The notes under the pieces: model-generated
Told to the model about the DNA's origin: nothing
Databases searched by the model: none
What the model saw: the letters and a program-made list of their open reading frames with translations, nothing else
Source of the DNA: an uncultured Schlesneria sp.
GTDB lineage: Bacteria > Planctomycetota > Planctomycetia > Planctomycetales > Planctomycetaceae
Assembly (NCBI GenBank): GCA_903858935.1
Contig: CAIOKO010000165.1
Span: 1 to 34,718 of the forward strand
Direction of reading: 5' to 3'
DNA: 34,718 bases
Shown: positions 8,310 through 17,354 of the stretch, piece after piece
How positions within the stretch are numbered: the first letter of the stretch is position 1
Layout of the letters: each line of letters begins with the position of its first letter
Translations under genes and position numbers: made by a program

Positions 8310-9835
8310 TGAGTCGCTCATTGCTATTTCTGATCGTTGCTGCCGCAATGACCTGCGATCGCGGCCGGGCAGACGACGCTGAAATGAAATCCATTAACCA
8401 GGATTTCGCCGCCCCGAAATCAATGTTGCTGTCACCGTCGTTAGAAACCACGCCGATCGATATGGCTGGAATCTTCTCATTAATTGGTGTCCAGAATCCC
8501 GAATTTCTTGCGGCCCAACAGCGTGTTCTGGAAGCGGCCGCACTCCGGCAGCTTGCCGCAGTCCAATTGCTACCAACGATCAACCTGGGAACGAACTTTG
8601 ACCACCATACAGGTACACTTCAGCAGCCAACGGGCAATATACTGACTGTCAGCCGTCAGGCATTATTCGTCGGCGCTGGTGCCAGCGCGATTGGTGCGGG
8701 AACCGTCAACGTTCCAGGCATTGTCTGGAACCTCAACGTTTCTGACAGCTATTACCGCTATCTCATCAGTCGACAAGTTCAGAGTCAGAAAGCGGCGAAT
8801 ACCGTGACCGTCAATAACGACGTTCAACGGCGCGTTGCCACCGCGTACCTGGAACTCGTTCGTGCTGCTGCGATTCGCAGCATTTCCTGGCAGGCACGAC
8901 AGGATTTCGCCGAAGTCGCCAGGATCACGAAAGCCTTCGCTCGAGCTGGAGAAGGCCGACCGGCCGATGAAAATCGTGCAACGGTAGAACTTCTTCGACG
9001 TGACAGTGATGTCATCGAAGCGGAAGGAAAAATGCTCAGTGCTTCGGCTCGACTTGCATCGCTGATTGGCCTCGATACCGCCGTTCGCCTTGTGCCTGCC
9101 GATCGGTGGGCAGTACCACATTCGATTGTCCCTGAGCCGATATCTTTGCCCGAACTTCTGACAATTGCCGCACTAAGGCGCCCAGAATTGGCTGAGCAAA
9201 AGGCGGAATTCTCTCAGACACTGCTGGCACTTGATGCCGCCAAAATGCTCCCTTTTTCGCCGACTGTATTTCTTGGATTCAGTTCAGGTGCGTTCGGAGG
9301 AGGGAGTGATCTTGCGTCTGCACATTTTGGGTCAACTCCCAACGCCAGTGGACAGGAACGATTTGGCAACTTTCAATCGCGCGCCGATATGGACGCCATT
9401 GTCTATTGGTCTTTGCGCAACCTGGGTGTCGGAAATAAAGCGCAAATCGCCGCATCCGAAAGCCGAGTCCGTCAATCAGAATGGCAGCAGTTAATGGTTC
9501 TGGACCGTGTCAGAGCCGAAGTTGCGACGGCTTATGTACGCGTTCATGCCCGGTTTCACCAGTTGTCGACTGCTGAAGAAGCCATTCGAGAATCCGAGCT
9601 TTCCTGGCGTGAGGATTTGAAACGCATTCGTGGTAACGATGGATTGCCAATTGAAGTTCTAAACAGTCAGCGATTGCTCGTCAGATCTCGGCTCGCGCTG
9701 TTGAATACGATCATCAATTACAACATCGCTCAGTTTGAACTTTATCATGCCCTCGGGCAGCCTCAGTCTGAACTGCTTGTGCGAAATGCGATCGACGTTG
9801 AATCGACCGAAGAAATCGTCCCAAGCCCTCAATGA
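8306..9835 (+). CDS. TolC-family outer-membrane efflux protein, copy 2
   Basis: This 509-residue paralogue of the flanking genes begins with a clear signal peptide (MMSRSLLFLIVAAAMTC, cleavage near residue 22). It lacks the long linker of copy 1, so the TolC domain starts near residue 49 (TPIDMAGIFSLIGVQNPEFL). Shared blocks include TGNILTVSRQALFVGAGA, AGEGRPADENRATVEL and FSSGAFGGGSD. The start ATG overlaps the upstream stop as ATGA, with GAGGAG about 5 nt before it. It is the middle member of a three-gene run transcribed away from the pump genes. It could mix with the other copies in one trimer or serve a different pump; the sequence does not say which. Confidence 0.92.
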   Translation: MMSRSLLFLIVAAAMTCDRGRADDAEMKSINQDFAAPKSMLLSPSLETTPIDMAGIFSLIGVQNPEFLAAQQRVLEAAALRQLAAVQLLPTINLGTNFDHHTGTLQQPTGNILTVSRQALFVGAGASAIGAGTVNVPGIVWNLNVSDSYYRYLISRQVQSQKAANTVTVNNDVQRRVATAYLELVRAAAIRSISWQARQDFAEVARITKAFARAGEGRPADENRATVELLRRDSDVIEAEGKMLSASARLASLIGLDTAVRLVPADRWAVPHSIVPEPISLPELLTIAALRRPELAEQKAEFSQTLLALDAAKMLPFSPTVFLGFSSGAFGGGSDLASAHFGSTPNASGQERFGNFQSRADMDAIVYWSLRNLGVGNKAQIAASESRVRQSEWQQLMVLDRVRAEVATAYVRVHARFHQLSTAEEAIRESELSWREDLKRIRGNDGLPIEVLNSQRLLVRSRLALLNTIINYNIAQFELYHALGQPQSELLVRNAIDVESTEEIVPSPQ

Positions 9836-9843
9836 GGTGACGA

Positions 9844-11391
9844 ATGTTGATATTGCCTCAAACGCGATTCCGAAACGAATGTCTCTTATGGCGCACAATC
9901 TGTTCAGCAACGTTGGCCGCCACTTCGTCAATCGGTCGATGTGCGGCGACAGCTCTGATGTGTCTGATGCTGTCAGTCTCTGCATTTGCTGAAGGGGACA
10001 CTAAACAAAACTCTTCTGTTGATGATCATGATCTGCAACTCGATATCATCCCTTCACCAACGTGTGAAATGGTGATCGATTTGGGAACGGCACTTCGATT
10101 GGCAGAGTCACAGAATCCGCGAATGGCATTAGCGCGAGAAGTTGTGAACGAGGCAATCGCACAACACAAGGAAGCGCGAGCGTTGCTGCTGCCGACGCTG
10201 ACGGCAGGAACTGACTATCACCTACATTCAGGTGTTTTACAGACCTCGTTCGGTCAAATCCGGAGTGTGAATTCCCAATCTCTTTACCTGGGGGGTGGAA
10301 CACAAACCGTTGGTACCCAGACAATCGGGATTCCTGCCGTACGGATTTTTGCTCATGCTGGCGACGCCTATTATCTTCCGCTTGTCGCCGGACAAACGGT
10401 GACGGCCCGCGCCTATGAATCTCTTGCCATCGACAATTTGACACTTCTGGATGTTGCAGACAGTTATCTGACTCTCGTCGCGGCGGAAGCCCGTCGCGAA
10501 GCCATGCTCGTCTCATTGAAAGAAATTGGACAGATCGAGAAGTCTCAAAAGGATTTCGCCCGCGTCGGGCAGGGACGCGACGCAGACGCTCATCGTGCTC
10601 GAGCCGATTTGTTATTAATGCGACTGGAAGAGGAACAAGCCCAGGAAGAAGCCGCCGTCGCCGCAGCAGAACTGAGTCGATTGCTGCATCTCGATCCGAG
10701 CGTTCGCCTCGTGACGCCATCAGGACCGATTGAAATGTTGAATCTCGTCGATGATTCCACCGATGTTGAGGGACTTGTCGCTCAAGCACACCAGCATCGT
10801 CCCGAGGTCGTGTCACGCTCGGCAGAAATTGGAGCTGCTGAATATCGATTGCGAGACGAAAAGATGCGGCCATGGCTCCCTTTGATTTCGCTCGGATTCA
10901 GCAGCGGTGCATTCGGCGGTGGAAGCAATCGTCAAGACTTGGGAGTTCCAGCATTCTACACGAACACTCAGGGCAGAACGGATCTGGATCTCTGGGCCAT
11001 TTGGACCGTACAGAATCTTGGGATAGGAAATCACGGTTGGCAGGGGATGCGAAAGGCTGAACGTGATCAGGCGATTTTTCGACGGGCGATTTCTCTGGCT
11101 CAGATTCGTCGGGAAGTGGCAGAACGCCAGATGCAGGTTCGTACCCGGCGTCGGACGGTTGCGGTCACTTGGACTCAATTGTCAGCAGCCGAACGAGGTG
11201 CTCAAGAAGATTTGTTACTAACCCGTTCTGGCGAATCGCTGCCATTAGAAGCCTTAAACAGTATGACACGCCTCGCCAGCGCGAGGCAACAGTTGCTGAC
11301 GGCGGTAATAGAATACAATCGAGCCCAGTTGCGGTTGCTTGTAGCATTAGGGACCAACCCAACTTCGTTACACTCATCGATTGGAAACTGA
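9844..11391 (+). CDS. TolC-family outer-membrane efflux protein, copy 3
   Basis: This 515-residue protein is the most divergent of the three. A GAGGTGA ribosome-binding site overlaps the stop of copy 2 and precedes the ATG at 9844. The N-terminus is unusually long before the hydrophobic signal core (TALMCLMLSVSAFA, cleavage near residue 49). The TolC domain starts near residue 76 (MVIDLGTALRLAESQNPR). Shared blocks are FGQIRSVNSQSLYLGGG, VGQGRDADAHRARADL and FSSGAFGGGSN. The gene ends with SLHSSIGN and the stop at 11389. The last codons and following 32 bp recur at 12904-12972, beyond the next gene. Confidence 0.9.
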   Translation: MLILPQTRFRNECLLWRTICSATLAATSSIGRCAATALMCLMLSVSAFAEGDTKQNSSVDDHDLQLDIIPSPTCEMVIDLGTALRLAESQNPRMALAREVVNEAIAQHKEARALLLPTLTAGTDYHLHSGVLQTSFGQIRSVNSQSLYLGGGTQTVGTQTIGIPAVRIFAHAGDAYYLPLVAGQTVTARAYESLAIDNLTLLDVADSYLTLVAAEARREAMLVSLKEIGQIEKSQKDFARVGQGRDADAHRARADLLLMRLEEEQAQEEAAVAAAELSRLLHLDPSVRLVTPSGPIEMLNLVDDSTDVEGLVAQAHQHRPEVVSRSAEIGAAEYRLRDEKMRPWLPLISLGFSSGAFGGGSNRQDLGVPAFYTNTQGRTDLDLWAIWTVQNLGIGNHGWQGMRKAERDQAIFRRAISLAQIRREVAERQMQVRTRRRTVAVTWTQLSAAERGAQEDLLLTRSGESLPLEALNSMTRLASARQQLLTAVIEYNRAQLRLLVALGTNPTSLHSSIGN

Positions 11392-11423
11392 TACAAAAAC
11401 CGTTCGAAATGCTGGTCGGGTGT
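11355..11423 (+). repeat. 69-bp direct repeat, copy A (3' end of tolC copy 3)
   Basis: The segment covers the last 12 codons and stop of the third tolC gene plus 32 bp downstream. It aligns without gaps to 12904-12972 with 49 of 69 identical bases by hand count. Exact blocks include TTGGAAACTGA (the end codons and stop) and GTTCGAAA downstream. Similarity past the stop argues for duplication of DNA rather than chance protein similarity. Confidence 0.7.
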
Positions 11424-11524
11424 ACGAACTTGTGTTTCGATGATTCCTGTTACATCAACCCTGTGTAGCCAATAGGAACTTGATTAACAGATTTTCCAAT
11501 TGCTTGACAATACGACACTCACGA

Positions 11525-12763
11525 TCAATTATCAAAATCAAAACTCGGTGCCTCTGCAGTTCGTTCGACACCTTCTGGAAACGGATCGGGTTCATTTGTT
11601 GTTTGCAATATGACGTCACGTGTTTCACCATCACGTTGAATCGTTAAAGTCAGCTCAACTCCTGGCTCAAAAAGCAGGTCTCGCACCTCAAAGAACGACA
11701 GTTGATCCGCGTTGGTCCCGTTGATTGCAAGCAGCCGATCTCCGTTGCGGATATCGGCTCGGGCTGCTACCCCTGCTGGATCGACGCCAGTGATAAGCGT
11801 TTTCCCCGAGATTCGTCTCGTCGCAAAACCTGTTCGCGAACGCTGATCGGGTAAGCCAAATCTTTTGCTCGGCGTGAAGTACCCAATCCGATTCGGGAAA
11901 TCGAATTCAACATTAAACCTTGCTAAAAACTCCGGCCCGATTGCGGACAACTCGCCCTCATAGACCAGCACGTTATGAACTCGAAATGGACCGATATCCA
12001 TCCAATTCAATACCCCTGCGAGGCGCGTGATTATTCCGTTTTCGGTTTCGCTGCGAGGCTGGGTCAATATTATCTGCCGCTTGGCCAGTAACTTCGTAAA
12101 AACTGTCGGTGTCAATGTTACCGAATCGGGAGAAGCCGTATTGACGAGGCAGCTCTCTAACCCTGTTGGAAGTCGAACTAACAGATTGAGTGTATTCGCT
12201 CGCAGTGTGATCCGTTCCGAATGGGCAGCTTGAGCTGTGGCAACCGTTGCAAACTGGACATATCCTTCGTCCCCATTCAAGCGAAGAACTTTCGATTGGA
12301 TGTAATCCATGCCAAGGAGCCCAGCCCCTTCTCCACCAAATTCCGGTAAAAGGTCCTTTAATGTTGACGAGATTGAAATCGGTTTCGCAGCGCGGAGTGG
12401 GTCGGGATTGACCTTTCCAATTTTTATTTCCGGTGGAGGAAAGAACTCCGTTCCATCTGATGCCAGGGGTAACTTCATCTCCTTCGGCACGTCGAGTCCG
12501 CGGAGCTTTTCACGATTCGATTCACCAAAGGTCGTCATCGAACCCGATGTCGACAAGTACAAATGTTGAATTTCCCCGAAAACTTCAACCGGTACAGCGA
12601 TCAGTCGGCCGGGGACGAACGGAAACTTTTCGCTCACAGAATCAGCGGCTTGCTCATCTCCAACCGAAATGCGTGGTAGCAAGTCGATCGAAACGATCAA
12701 CGCAAAAATCAACACGAATTGTCGAGGGAATCGCTTCTGAGGGACCGAGAATTCACAATCCAT
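11525..12763 (-). CDS. PDZ-domain protein with a degenerate aspartic-protease-like region
   Basis: This 412-residue exported protein has a hydrophobic signal at about residues 15-35 (FVLIFALIVSIDLLP). Residues ~55-300 look like two retropepsin/pepsin-type lobes. Lobe 1 has VPVEVFGEIQHLYLSTSGS, where a protease would have DTG, then LLGMDYIQ. Lobe 2 has CLVNTASPDSVTLT, where a protease would have DTGS, then IGPEFLARFNVEFDFP. Both catalytic Asp positions are replaced (Ser and Asn), so cleavage activity is unlikely. A PDZ domain follows (about 317-391: GVDPAGVAARADIRNGDRLLAINGT). The ATG at 12763 was preferred over a GTG four codons upstream because AGGTG lies 9 nt before it. The gene is convergent with tolC copy 3. 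Role unknown; it may be a periplasmic or surface binding protein. Confidence 0.75.
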   Translation of the reverse strand: MDCEFSVPQKRFPRQFVLIFALIVSIDLLPRISVGDEQAADSVSEKFPFVPGRLIAVPVEVFGEIQHLYLSTSGSMTTFGESNREKLRGLDVPKEMKLPLASDGTEFFPPPEIKIGKVNPDPLRAAKPISISSTLKDLLPEFGGEGAGLLGMDYIQSKVLRLNGDEGYVQFATVATAQAAHSERITLRANTLNLLVRLPTGLESCLVNTASPDSVTLTPTVFTKLLAKRQIILTQPRSETENGIITRLAGVLNWMDIGPFRVHNVLVYEGELSAIGPEFLARFNVEFDFPNRIGYFTPSKRFGLPDQRSRTGFATRRISGKTLITGVDPAGVAARADIRNGDRLLAINGTNADQLSFFEVRDLLFEPGVELTLTIQRDGETRDVILQTTNEPDPFPEGVERTAEAPSFDFDN

Positions 12764-12903
12764 TTGAACTCGCACCTGTTGAGTCGCGTAATCAGTGACG
12801 CCGAATCAGTTGCGATTGATATCTACAAATGAAAAAACGGTCGAGAGCTTCCAGTCTAAAACGTTTCGATCGGTGTTTTTAGCAATCATTCACCGCCAGG
12901 AAA

Positions 12904-12972
12904 CAACCCAATTTCATTGAGTTCGTCGGTTGGAAACTGAAACCGCAGGAGTTCGAAACTGGGGTCGAGTGT
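12904..12972 (+). repeat. 69-bp direct repeat, copy B: vestigial tolC 3' end
   Basis: On the plus strand it reads GNNPISLSSSVGN and stop, against GTNPTSLHSSIGN and stop in tolC copy 3, followed by further similar non-coding DNA. Weaker resemblance continues upstream (TTTTTAGCA against TTGTAGCA near 12884-12891) with an indel that breaks the frame. It appears to be a leftover of a duplicated or fourth tolC-like gene, now between the PDZ gene and the VWA gene. Confidence 0.6.
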
Positions 12973-13005
12973 TAAGATCTAAGCGCCCGCCCGCTCTTCA
13001 TCGGC

Positions 13006-14715
13006 CTAGCCAATGATTGACTTACGGCGATTGACGTAGTCCCAGACGACGAAACGATCAAGATCATTGCCAGCCGTGAAGAACACTCGGCCCTTCGTCG
13101 TTTCTGCCAGTCGACGAGCAAACCGAATGTCCTCGCTGGTTTGTGAATAGCTTTGCAAAAGGAAAATGTTGATCACGATCCCTTCCCGTTCACAGAGCAA
13201 TGCTTCCCTCATCGTCGCTTCTTCCGTTAACGAGTCCGATGGGTAAAGCAAATACAAATGAGATCCTTCGAAGTGCGCCGTTGGAAGGCCATCCGTAATC
13301 AGGATCAACTGACGATTGGGAGTGTCTTGAGCGGAAAGAAACTGGCGACCCAACTGCATGGCATGCTGAATGTTTGTGAAGTGCGGCGGGATATCCGATT
13401 CGCTGATATCCTCGCGGCTCATGTCGGCTCGAAGGCGGACGACCGGATCGAAAATCGTGACGGTCTTCGGCATCAAGGCGGCCACTTCACTGCAGTGACG
13501 TGGCTTTGCAAAAGTCGCCATCTCGATGAATTGCAGAAAGTCACCAGGGTATTCGCGACGAATCAAACCATCCATGGCTAACGCCATTCGTTTGACGTTC
13601 ATGTACTGACCGCCCTGACGCATCGAACCACTCATATCCATCAGGATAGTCGTCGCGCATTTCGGATTGTTACGCGTGCGATGAATCACAATATCTTCAG
13701 ATCGCATCTGCAATGGCCCCGCCGGATTGCGAATCATCGCATTGACCAGAGACTGCGGAATATCCATCTGCGAGACCGAGTCTCCAAATTCGTATTCCTT
13801 GGTGACGGGCATCTCGACTGCCCCTTCACCCTGGATCGGCCCCTGATGTCGTCCGGTCTTGGACTCCTGCAACTGGCTGAAGATCTGTTCGAGCAGCCGT
13901 CCCTGAAAAACGCGATAGGCTTTCGGGGTGAGTTGATAGCCCTTCTTCGTCTTTTCCAATCCTTGTTGTTCTGCAAGTTGACGGATCATTTCTTCAACTT
14001 GTCGCTGCATTTCGGCCAGAGAGTCGAGCTGCTCATCATCGGCATACTGACTCAACTCTGACATATCGATGACCGCAATTTGGGCCGACTTCTCAGCTTC
14101 TTCGAGCTGCTTTAACAGCCGTTCGATTTTCTCCAGTTCTTCTTTCACGGCGAGAGCGCCGTCGATGGTCAGCGGCTTAGCACCAATGAAAGTGTATTTC
14201 GAGGCCAGTTCGTCGATCTGATATTTGTCGCCCAGTCGATCGACCAGCTGAACAAGCTGCCGGGCGAACCGGGATTTTTCGCCCCCCGCCTGATACCAAA
14301 GTCGTTCGAGGTCACGAATCTGTTCTTCGTCAACACCTTTTTTGAAGGCCGATTTCAATTCATCGGGAGGGTGTGTGTTGTGGGCAAGCTTCGTGAATGC
14401 ACGTTTGGCCTCTTCAACAACCTTCTTCGTCTCATACGTCGCCAGTATTTTCTGGATTCGTTCGAGCAGCGTCTTTCGCAGCGACTCGAGGCTGGGTCCG
14501 AGACCAGAAATCTGTCGAATATCGAGCTTGATCGCACGCGCTAATTCTTCGTCAGTCAATTCACGCAGATTGCCGAATTCGAGCATATGTTCAAACGCGG
14601 GGGACACCAGATCGGGTGATGGTGCGGACGGGCTGGGAATATTTGTCGGGTCGTAATGCTGATAGGTATGAATGACCCCGCCCAGTTGTGCAGGACTCAT
14701 TTCGTCAGACTTCAT
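13006..14715 (-). CDS. VWA-domain protein, partner of the upstream MoxR-like ATPase
   Basis: This 569-residue protein has no signal peptide and is probably cytoplasmic. The N-terminal two thirds is helical and charged, with a coiled-coil-like stretch ([20 protein letters not shown], about residues 192-211). A von Willebrand factor A domain occupies about 355-560, with an intact metal-binding MIDAS motif DMSGSM (360-365) and ITDGLP (473-478). Proteins of this type work with AAA+ ATPases in MoxR/Mg-chelatase-like systems that insert metals or remodel proteins; the client is unknown. The start at 14715 has GGGGAG 9 nt upstream and overlaps the end of the ATPase gene by 11 nt, indicating translational coupling. 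An open frame extends 22 codons further upstream but without support for a start there. Confidence 0.9.
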   Translation of the reverse strand: MKSDEMSPAQLGGVIHTYQHYDPTNIPSPSAPSPDLVSPAFEHMLEFGNLRELTDEELARAIKLDIRQISGLGPSLESLRKTLLERIQKILATYETKKVVEEAKRAFTKLAHNTHPPDELKSAFKKGVDEEQIRDLERLWYQAGGEKSRFARQLVQLVDRLGDKYQIDELASKYTFIGAKPLTIDGALAVKEELEKIERLLKQLEEAEKSAQIAVIDMSELSQYADDEQLDSLAEMQRQVEEMIRQLAEQQGLEKTKKGYQLTPKAYRVFQGRLLEQIFSQLQESKTGRHQGPIQGEGAVEMPVTKEYEFGDSVSQMDIPQSLVNAMIRNPAGPLQMRSEDIVIHRTRNNPKCATTILMDMSGSMRQGGQYMNVKRMALAMDGLIRREYPGDFLQFIEMATFAKPRHCSEVAALMPKTVTIFDPVVRLRADMSREDISESDIPPHFTNIQHAMQLGRQFLSAQDTPNRQLILITDGLPTAHFEGSHLYLLYPSDSLTEEATMREALLCEREGIVINIFLLQSYSQTSEDIRFARRLAETTKGRVFFTAGNDLDRFVVWDYVNRRKSIIG

Positions 14716-16114
14716 AACGAATTTCTCCCCGGGACTGGCTGCGAGAGATTTTTTCTGTCGCATACAAACCAGCCAGGACAAATTCCACGCATGAAGCGCG
14801 CACAGCGCTATCAGCGGACGAATTCACTTCAAAGGCCTTTTCCCAGGCCGGCGGCACTCGCTTCAAACGCTCGGCATAATGCGAAGAGGGAAGCATGTCA
14901 CCGACTTCGATTTTGACACCTTTGCTGAAGATCTGCGAGATCTCGTCCATCCCGTGTTCGTCCACGTATTCTTTAAAGACTGTACGAATCGCCTCCGCGA
15001 TCAGCGAATCGAGAATCTGGCGTTCACTCATCTGATGACTGCCCATCAAATCGAGTTCCAGCTTGCCAAGCGACGAAGAATACAAGTGCCCCAGGTCGCT
15101 GATCCTCGGCACCGCCGGACGCTCTCCCAGTCGTGCACCCCGCTGACGCGCGCTGGCAATCATCGTTCCGTAATTCGCAATACTGAATCGAGCACTGACG
15201 CCGGATTGATGATCGATGTATTTTGACTTTCGAGCAGCAATGCTCAGTTCTTCAATAATCTCTTTCATAAACCGAGGGACGACCACGGGGAACGGACCAT
15301 TCAGATCGATTCCCGTTTCTTGTTCCATAATCTCAATTCCCTGATCACGGTCTGTGGGATAATGAGTATGAATGACCGAACCAATTCGATCCTTAAGCTG
15401 AGGAATGACCTTCCCGCTTCGGTTGTACGTCGATGGGTTCGCAGAGAAGAGAATCAAAGCATCGATGTCGAAACGGACGGGAAACCCGCGAATCTGGACG
15501 TCTCGTTCCTCGAGAATATTAAACATTCCCACCTGCACCAGTTCGTCCAGTTCAGGGAGCTCGTTCATGGCGAAGATGCCGCGATGCATTCGAGGAATCA
15601 GTCCGAAATGAAGCGCTGCTTCGGCTGACATACTCGTTCCGCCAGCCAGTTTGGATGGGTCGATTTCTCCAATAATGTCGGCAAACTTCGTACCAGGCGC
15701 AAGCCGCTCAACATACCGTTCTTCACGTGGCCACCATCCGATTGGGACTTCGTTCGCTGGGACTCGTGCGACAAGGTCTTTGCAGACCCGGGTAATCGGG
15801 TGGTATGGATCGTCGTGCAACGGTGCTTCGGGATGAGCAATATAAGGGATTGCTTCGTCGAGAAATCGCGAAAGGGTACGCATCAGGCGACTTTTCCCCT
15901 GCCCTTTTTCCCCGAGAAATAACATGTCATGACCAGCAATCAATGCAATGTTGATCTCTGGGATGACCGTATCTTCATATCCGACAATTCCCGGGAAAAG
16001 CGGCTCTCCAGCGGAAAGGGCCGTCAGAAAATTATCGCGAAGCTCTGCTTTGACGGATTTTGAAACCCATCCACTCTTTTGCAAGTCGTCAAGATTCGTC
16101 GGACGGATTTGCAT
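14705..16114 (-). CDS. MoxR/Mg-chelatase-like AAA+ ATPase
   Basis: This 469-residue ATPase carries Walker A GEKGQGKS (68-75), a Walker B-like [11 protein letters not shown] (179-189), a sensor-1 segment [10 protein letters not shown] (222-231) and a downstream arginine-containing [11 protein letters not shown]. Walker B has Asn-Glu where most AAA+ proteins have Asp-Glu; the catalytic Glu is kept. The protein resembles the ChlI/BchI subunit of Mg-chelatase, but there is no tetrapyrrole gene nearby. It overlaps the VWA gene, so the two should be made together and probably act as a MoxR-type chaperone pair. The start ATG at 16114 has only a distant AAGG-type site, so expression may be modest or the start imprecise. 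Confidence 0.9.
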   Translation of the reverse strand: MQIRPTNLDDLQKSGWVSKSVKAELRDNFLTALSAGEPLFPGIVGYEDTVIPEINIALIAGHDMLFLGEKGQGKSRLMRTLSRFLDEAIPYIAHPEAPLHDDPYHPITRVCKDLVARVPANEVPIGWWPREERYVERLAPGTKFADIIGEIDPSKLAGGTSMSAEAALHFGLIPRMHRGIFAMNELPELDELVQVGMFNILEERDVQIRGFPVRFDIDALILFSANPSTYNRSGKVIPQLKDRIGSVIHTHYPTDRDQGIEIMEQETGIDLNGPFPVVVPRFMKEIIEELSIAARKSKYIDHQSGVSARFSIANYGTMIASARQRGARLGERPAVPRISDLGHLYSSSLGKLELDLMGSHQMSERQILDSLIAEAIRTVFKEYVDEHGMDEISQIFSKGVKIEVGDMLPSSHYAERLKRVPPAWEKAFEVNSSADSAVRASCVEFVLAGLYATEKISRSQSRGEIRYEV

Positions 16115-16333
16115 CTGTATGAAATTTCTACCTTGAGGACGCTTGTTCGTTCAATTGGCATCTGAATACGACAGGCGACTGCCACAACATTTTTCAAAGT
16201 TTGCCGCTTGATTATAGACCTTCGGTCCGTTTGGGCAAACTAATTATTGTCAGTAACCGAAGAATAAACGCGTTAAAAAGAATAACAAAAAACCTTACGT
16301 GCGTACACTCTTTTCTGGGAAGCGACCAATTTA

Positions 16334-16351
16334 TTTGCAACAGATTGCAAA
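16334..16351. repeat. Short perfect inverted repeat upstream of the AAA+ gene
   Basis: Arms TTTGCAA and TTGCAAA flank a CAGA loop. It lies in the 263-bp spacer between the small membrane-protein gene (ends 16378) and the AAA+ gene (starts 16114), both on the minus strand. It lacks a T-run after the hairpin in that direction, so it fits an operator or weak terminator; function unknown. Confidence 0.3.
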
Positions 16352-16377
16352 AAAGGCTGCAAGCTGAACGTCGCCGA

Positions 16378-16692
16378 TCAGAGGATCCACCAATTGACCC
16401 AGGCATTAATCAACCGGCTTAACGGCGGACAGATCTCGCAAAGGAAAGCCAATGGCTGGTAGAAGCGGGCAATCCACTTTGATCCGTCCGCATGGACAGC
16501 TCCGTACCAGTACCAGAAAAATGGACCAATCGTCGTCCCGGAGACAATGAGATACACGATGAAATAGATCAGGATGTCGCGGAAAAAGCCGACCCAGGAT
16601 CGTTTCGGCTTTGGTCCGGAAATCGGTTCTTTATTGAGCGAAACGGCCTTTGGTTCGCTGCCGAGTTTTTCATGTGTGTTGTCTGTGGTCAT
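16378..16692 (-). CDS. Small conserved-looking membrane protein, function unknown
   Basis: This 104-residue protein has a charged N-terminus rich in Lys/Glu/Pro. A hydrophobic segment follows at about 38-62 (ILIYFIVYLIVSGTTIGPFF), then aromatic residues and a second amphipathic-hydrophobic region near 78-104 ending in NAWVNWWIL. The Gly-Thr-Thr-Ile-Gly-Pro motif and Trp-rich C-terminus look like a planctomycete family of short proteins of unknown role; this is from memory and not checked. No catalytic motif is visible. It is transcribed toward the AAA+ gene 263 bp away, so they may or may not share a transcript. Confidence 0.7.
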   Translation of the reverse strand: MTTDNTHEKLGSEPKAVSLNKEPISGPKPKRSWVGFFRDILIYFIVYLIVSGTTIGPFFWYWYGAVHADGSKWIARFYQPLAFLCEICPPLSRLINAWVNWWIL

Positions 16693-16745
16693 GATCAGCA
16701 GTCGTTAGGATCACCGACGAAAAAACCTTGCCTGCACTAATGAAT

Positions 16746-16772
16746 GAAGCCCGACTCGAAGAATCGGGCTTC
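16746..16772 (-). terminator. GC-rich hairpin downstream of the CXXCH gene
   Basis: Perfect 9-bp arms GAAGCCCGA and TCGGGCTTC enclose a 9-nt loop. It sits between the stop of the CXXCH protein gene (16816) and the start of the small membrane-protein gene (16692), where a minus-strand transcript could end. There is no clean T-run, so it may act as a weak or factor-dependent terminator. Confidence 0.5.
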
Positions 16773-16815
16773 AGCTGGTCCATGCAAAATTGATGACGAT
16801 TAAACGTCACCAGAT

Positions 16816-17166
16816 CTATTTAGGAAGCTTTCCTTCCTTGATCAGTTCACCGTAGGTCTTGCCAGCGGTGGCACTCTTTTCGGATTCAATCTTCTTCAGA
16901 GCGTCAGTGAGTTTCTTTTCGTCAGTGGCGAACTTGACGTTCTTCTCGCCGACGGCCGTACCATAAGCCTTGCCGTAGTCACTGCGAACAGACTTCTTTT
17001 CTTCTGGATGACAGATTCCGCACTTCGCAGTTTCAGCTTCAGCCTTCAGAGTTGGATAAGCGGCATTGAATGCCTTCAAATAGTCCGGCCGTGCCTGTGC
17101 TTCTGAGCCCCCGACGAACGCTGCAACCACTGCGCAACACGCAACCCAAGTCAAACTCTTCCGCAT
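16816..17166 (-). CDS. Secreted small protein with a single CXXCH haem-binding motif
   Basis: This 116-residue protein has a signal peptide (MRKSLTWVACCAVVAAFVGG, cleavage near SEAQA at 26) and one c-type haem motif, CGICH, at about residues 49-53. The ATG at 17166 has GGTGAGGAG just upstream; the open frame extends 58 codons further but without support. After cleavage the chain contains no Met and no His other than that in CGICH, so the usual distal haem ligands are missing. The rest is Lys/Glu/Ala-rich and probably helical. It may be a periplasmic electron carrier with Lys or open coordination, or a non-haem metal protein; the family is not identified further. Confidence 0.8.
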   Translation of the reverse strand: MRKSLTWVACCAVVAAFVGGSEAQARPDYLKAFNAAYPTLKAEAETAKCGICHPEEKKSVRSDYGKAYGTAVGEKNVKFATDEKKLTDALKKIESEKSATAGKTYGELIKEGKLPK

Positions 17167-17354
17167 GAACTTACTCCTCACCGTGTTTAGAGAATTTCGT
17201 GAAAAATAGAGCCCAAAGTTGTGCAACCCTTCGGCCTTCCAATAAGCCCTACAACCACTGGGCATTAGAGACGTCAGCGCGGCGTGTGTCAACTCACGGA
17301 AGGAGAAGTGCATATGAGGTTGCGGTATCCCCATTGACACAGCAAATCCCGGAG

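Noticed and set aside
14716-14781. 22-codon N-terminal extension of the VWA protein
   Set aside because: It lies within the coding end of the ATPase gene and has no ribosome-binding site, whereas ATG 14715 has GGGGAG.
17167-17340. 58-codon upstream extension of the CXXCH protein
   Set aside because: It would bury the signal peptide, and the GGTGAGGAG site clearly sets the start at 17166.
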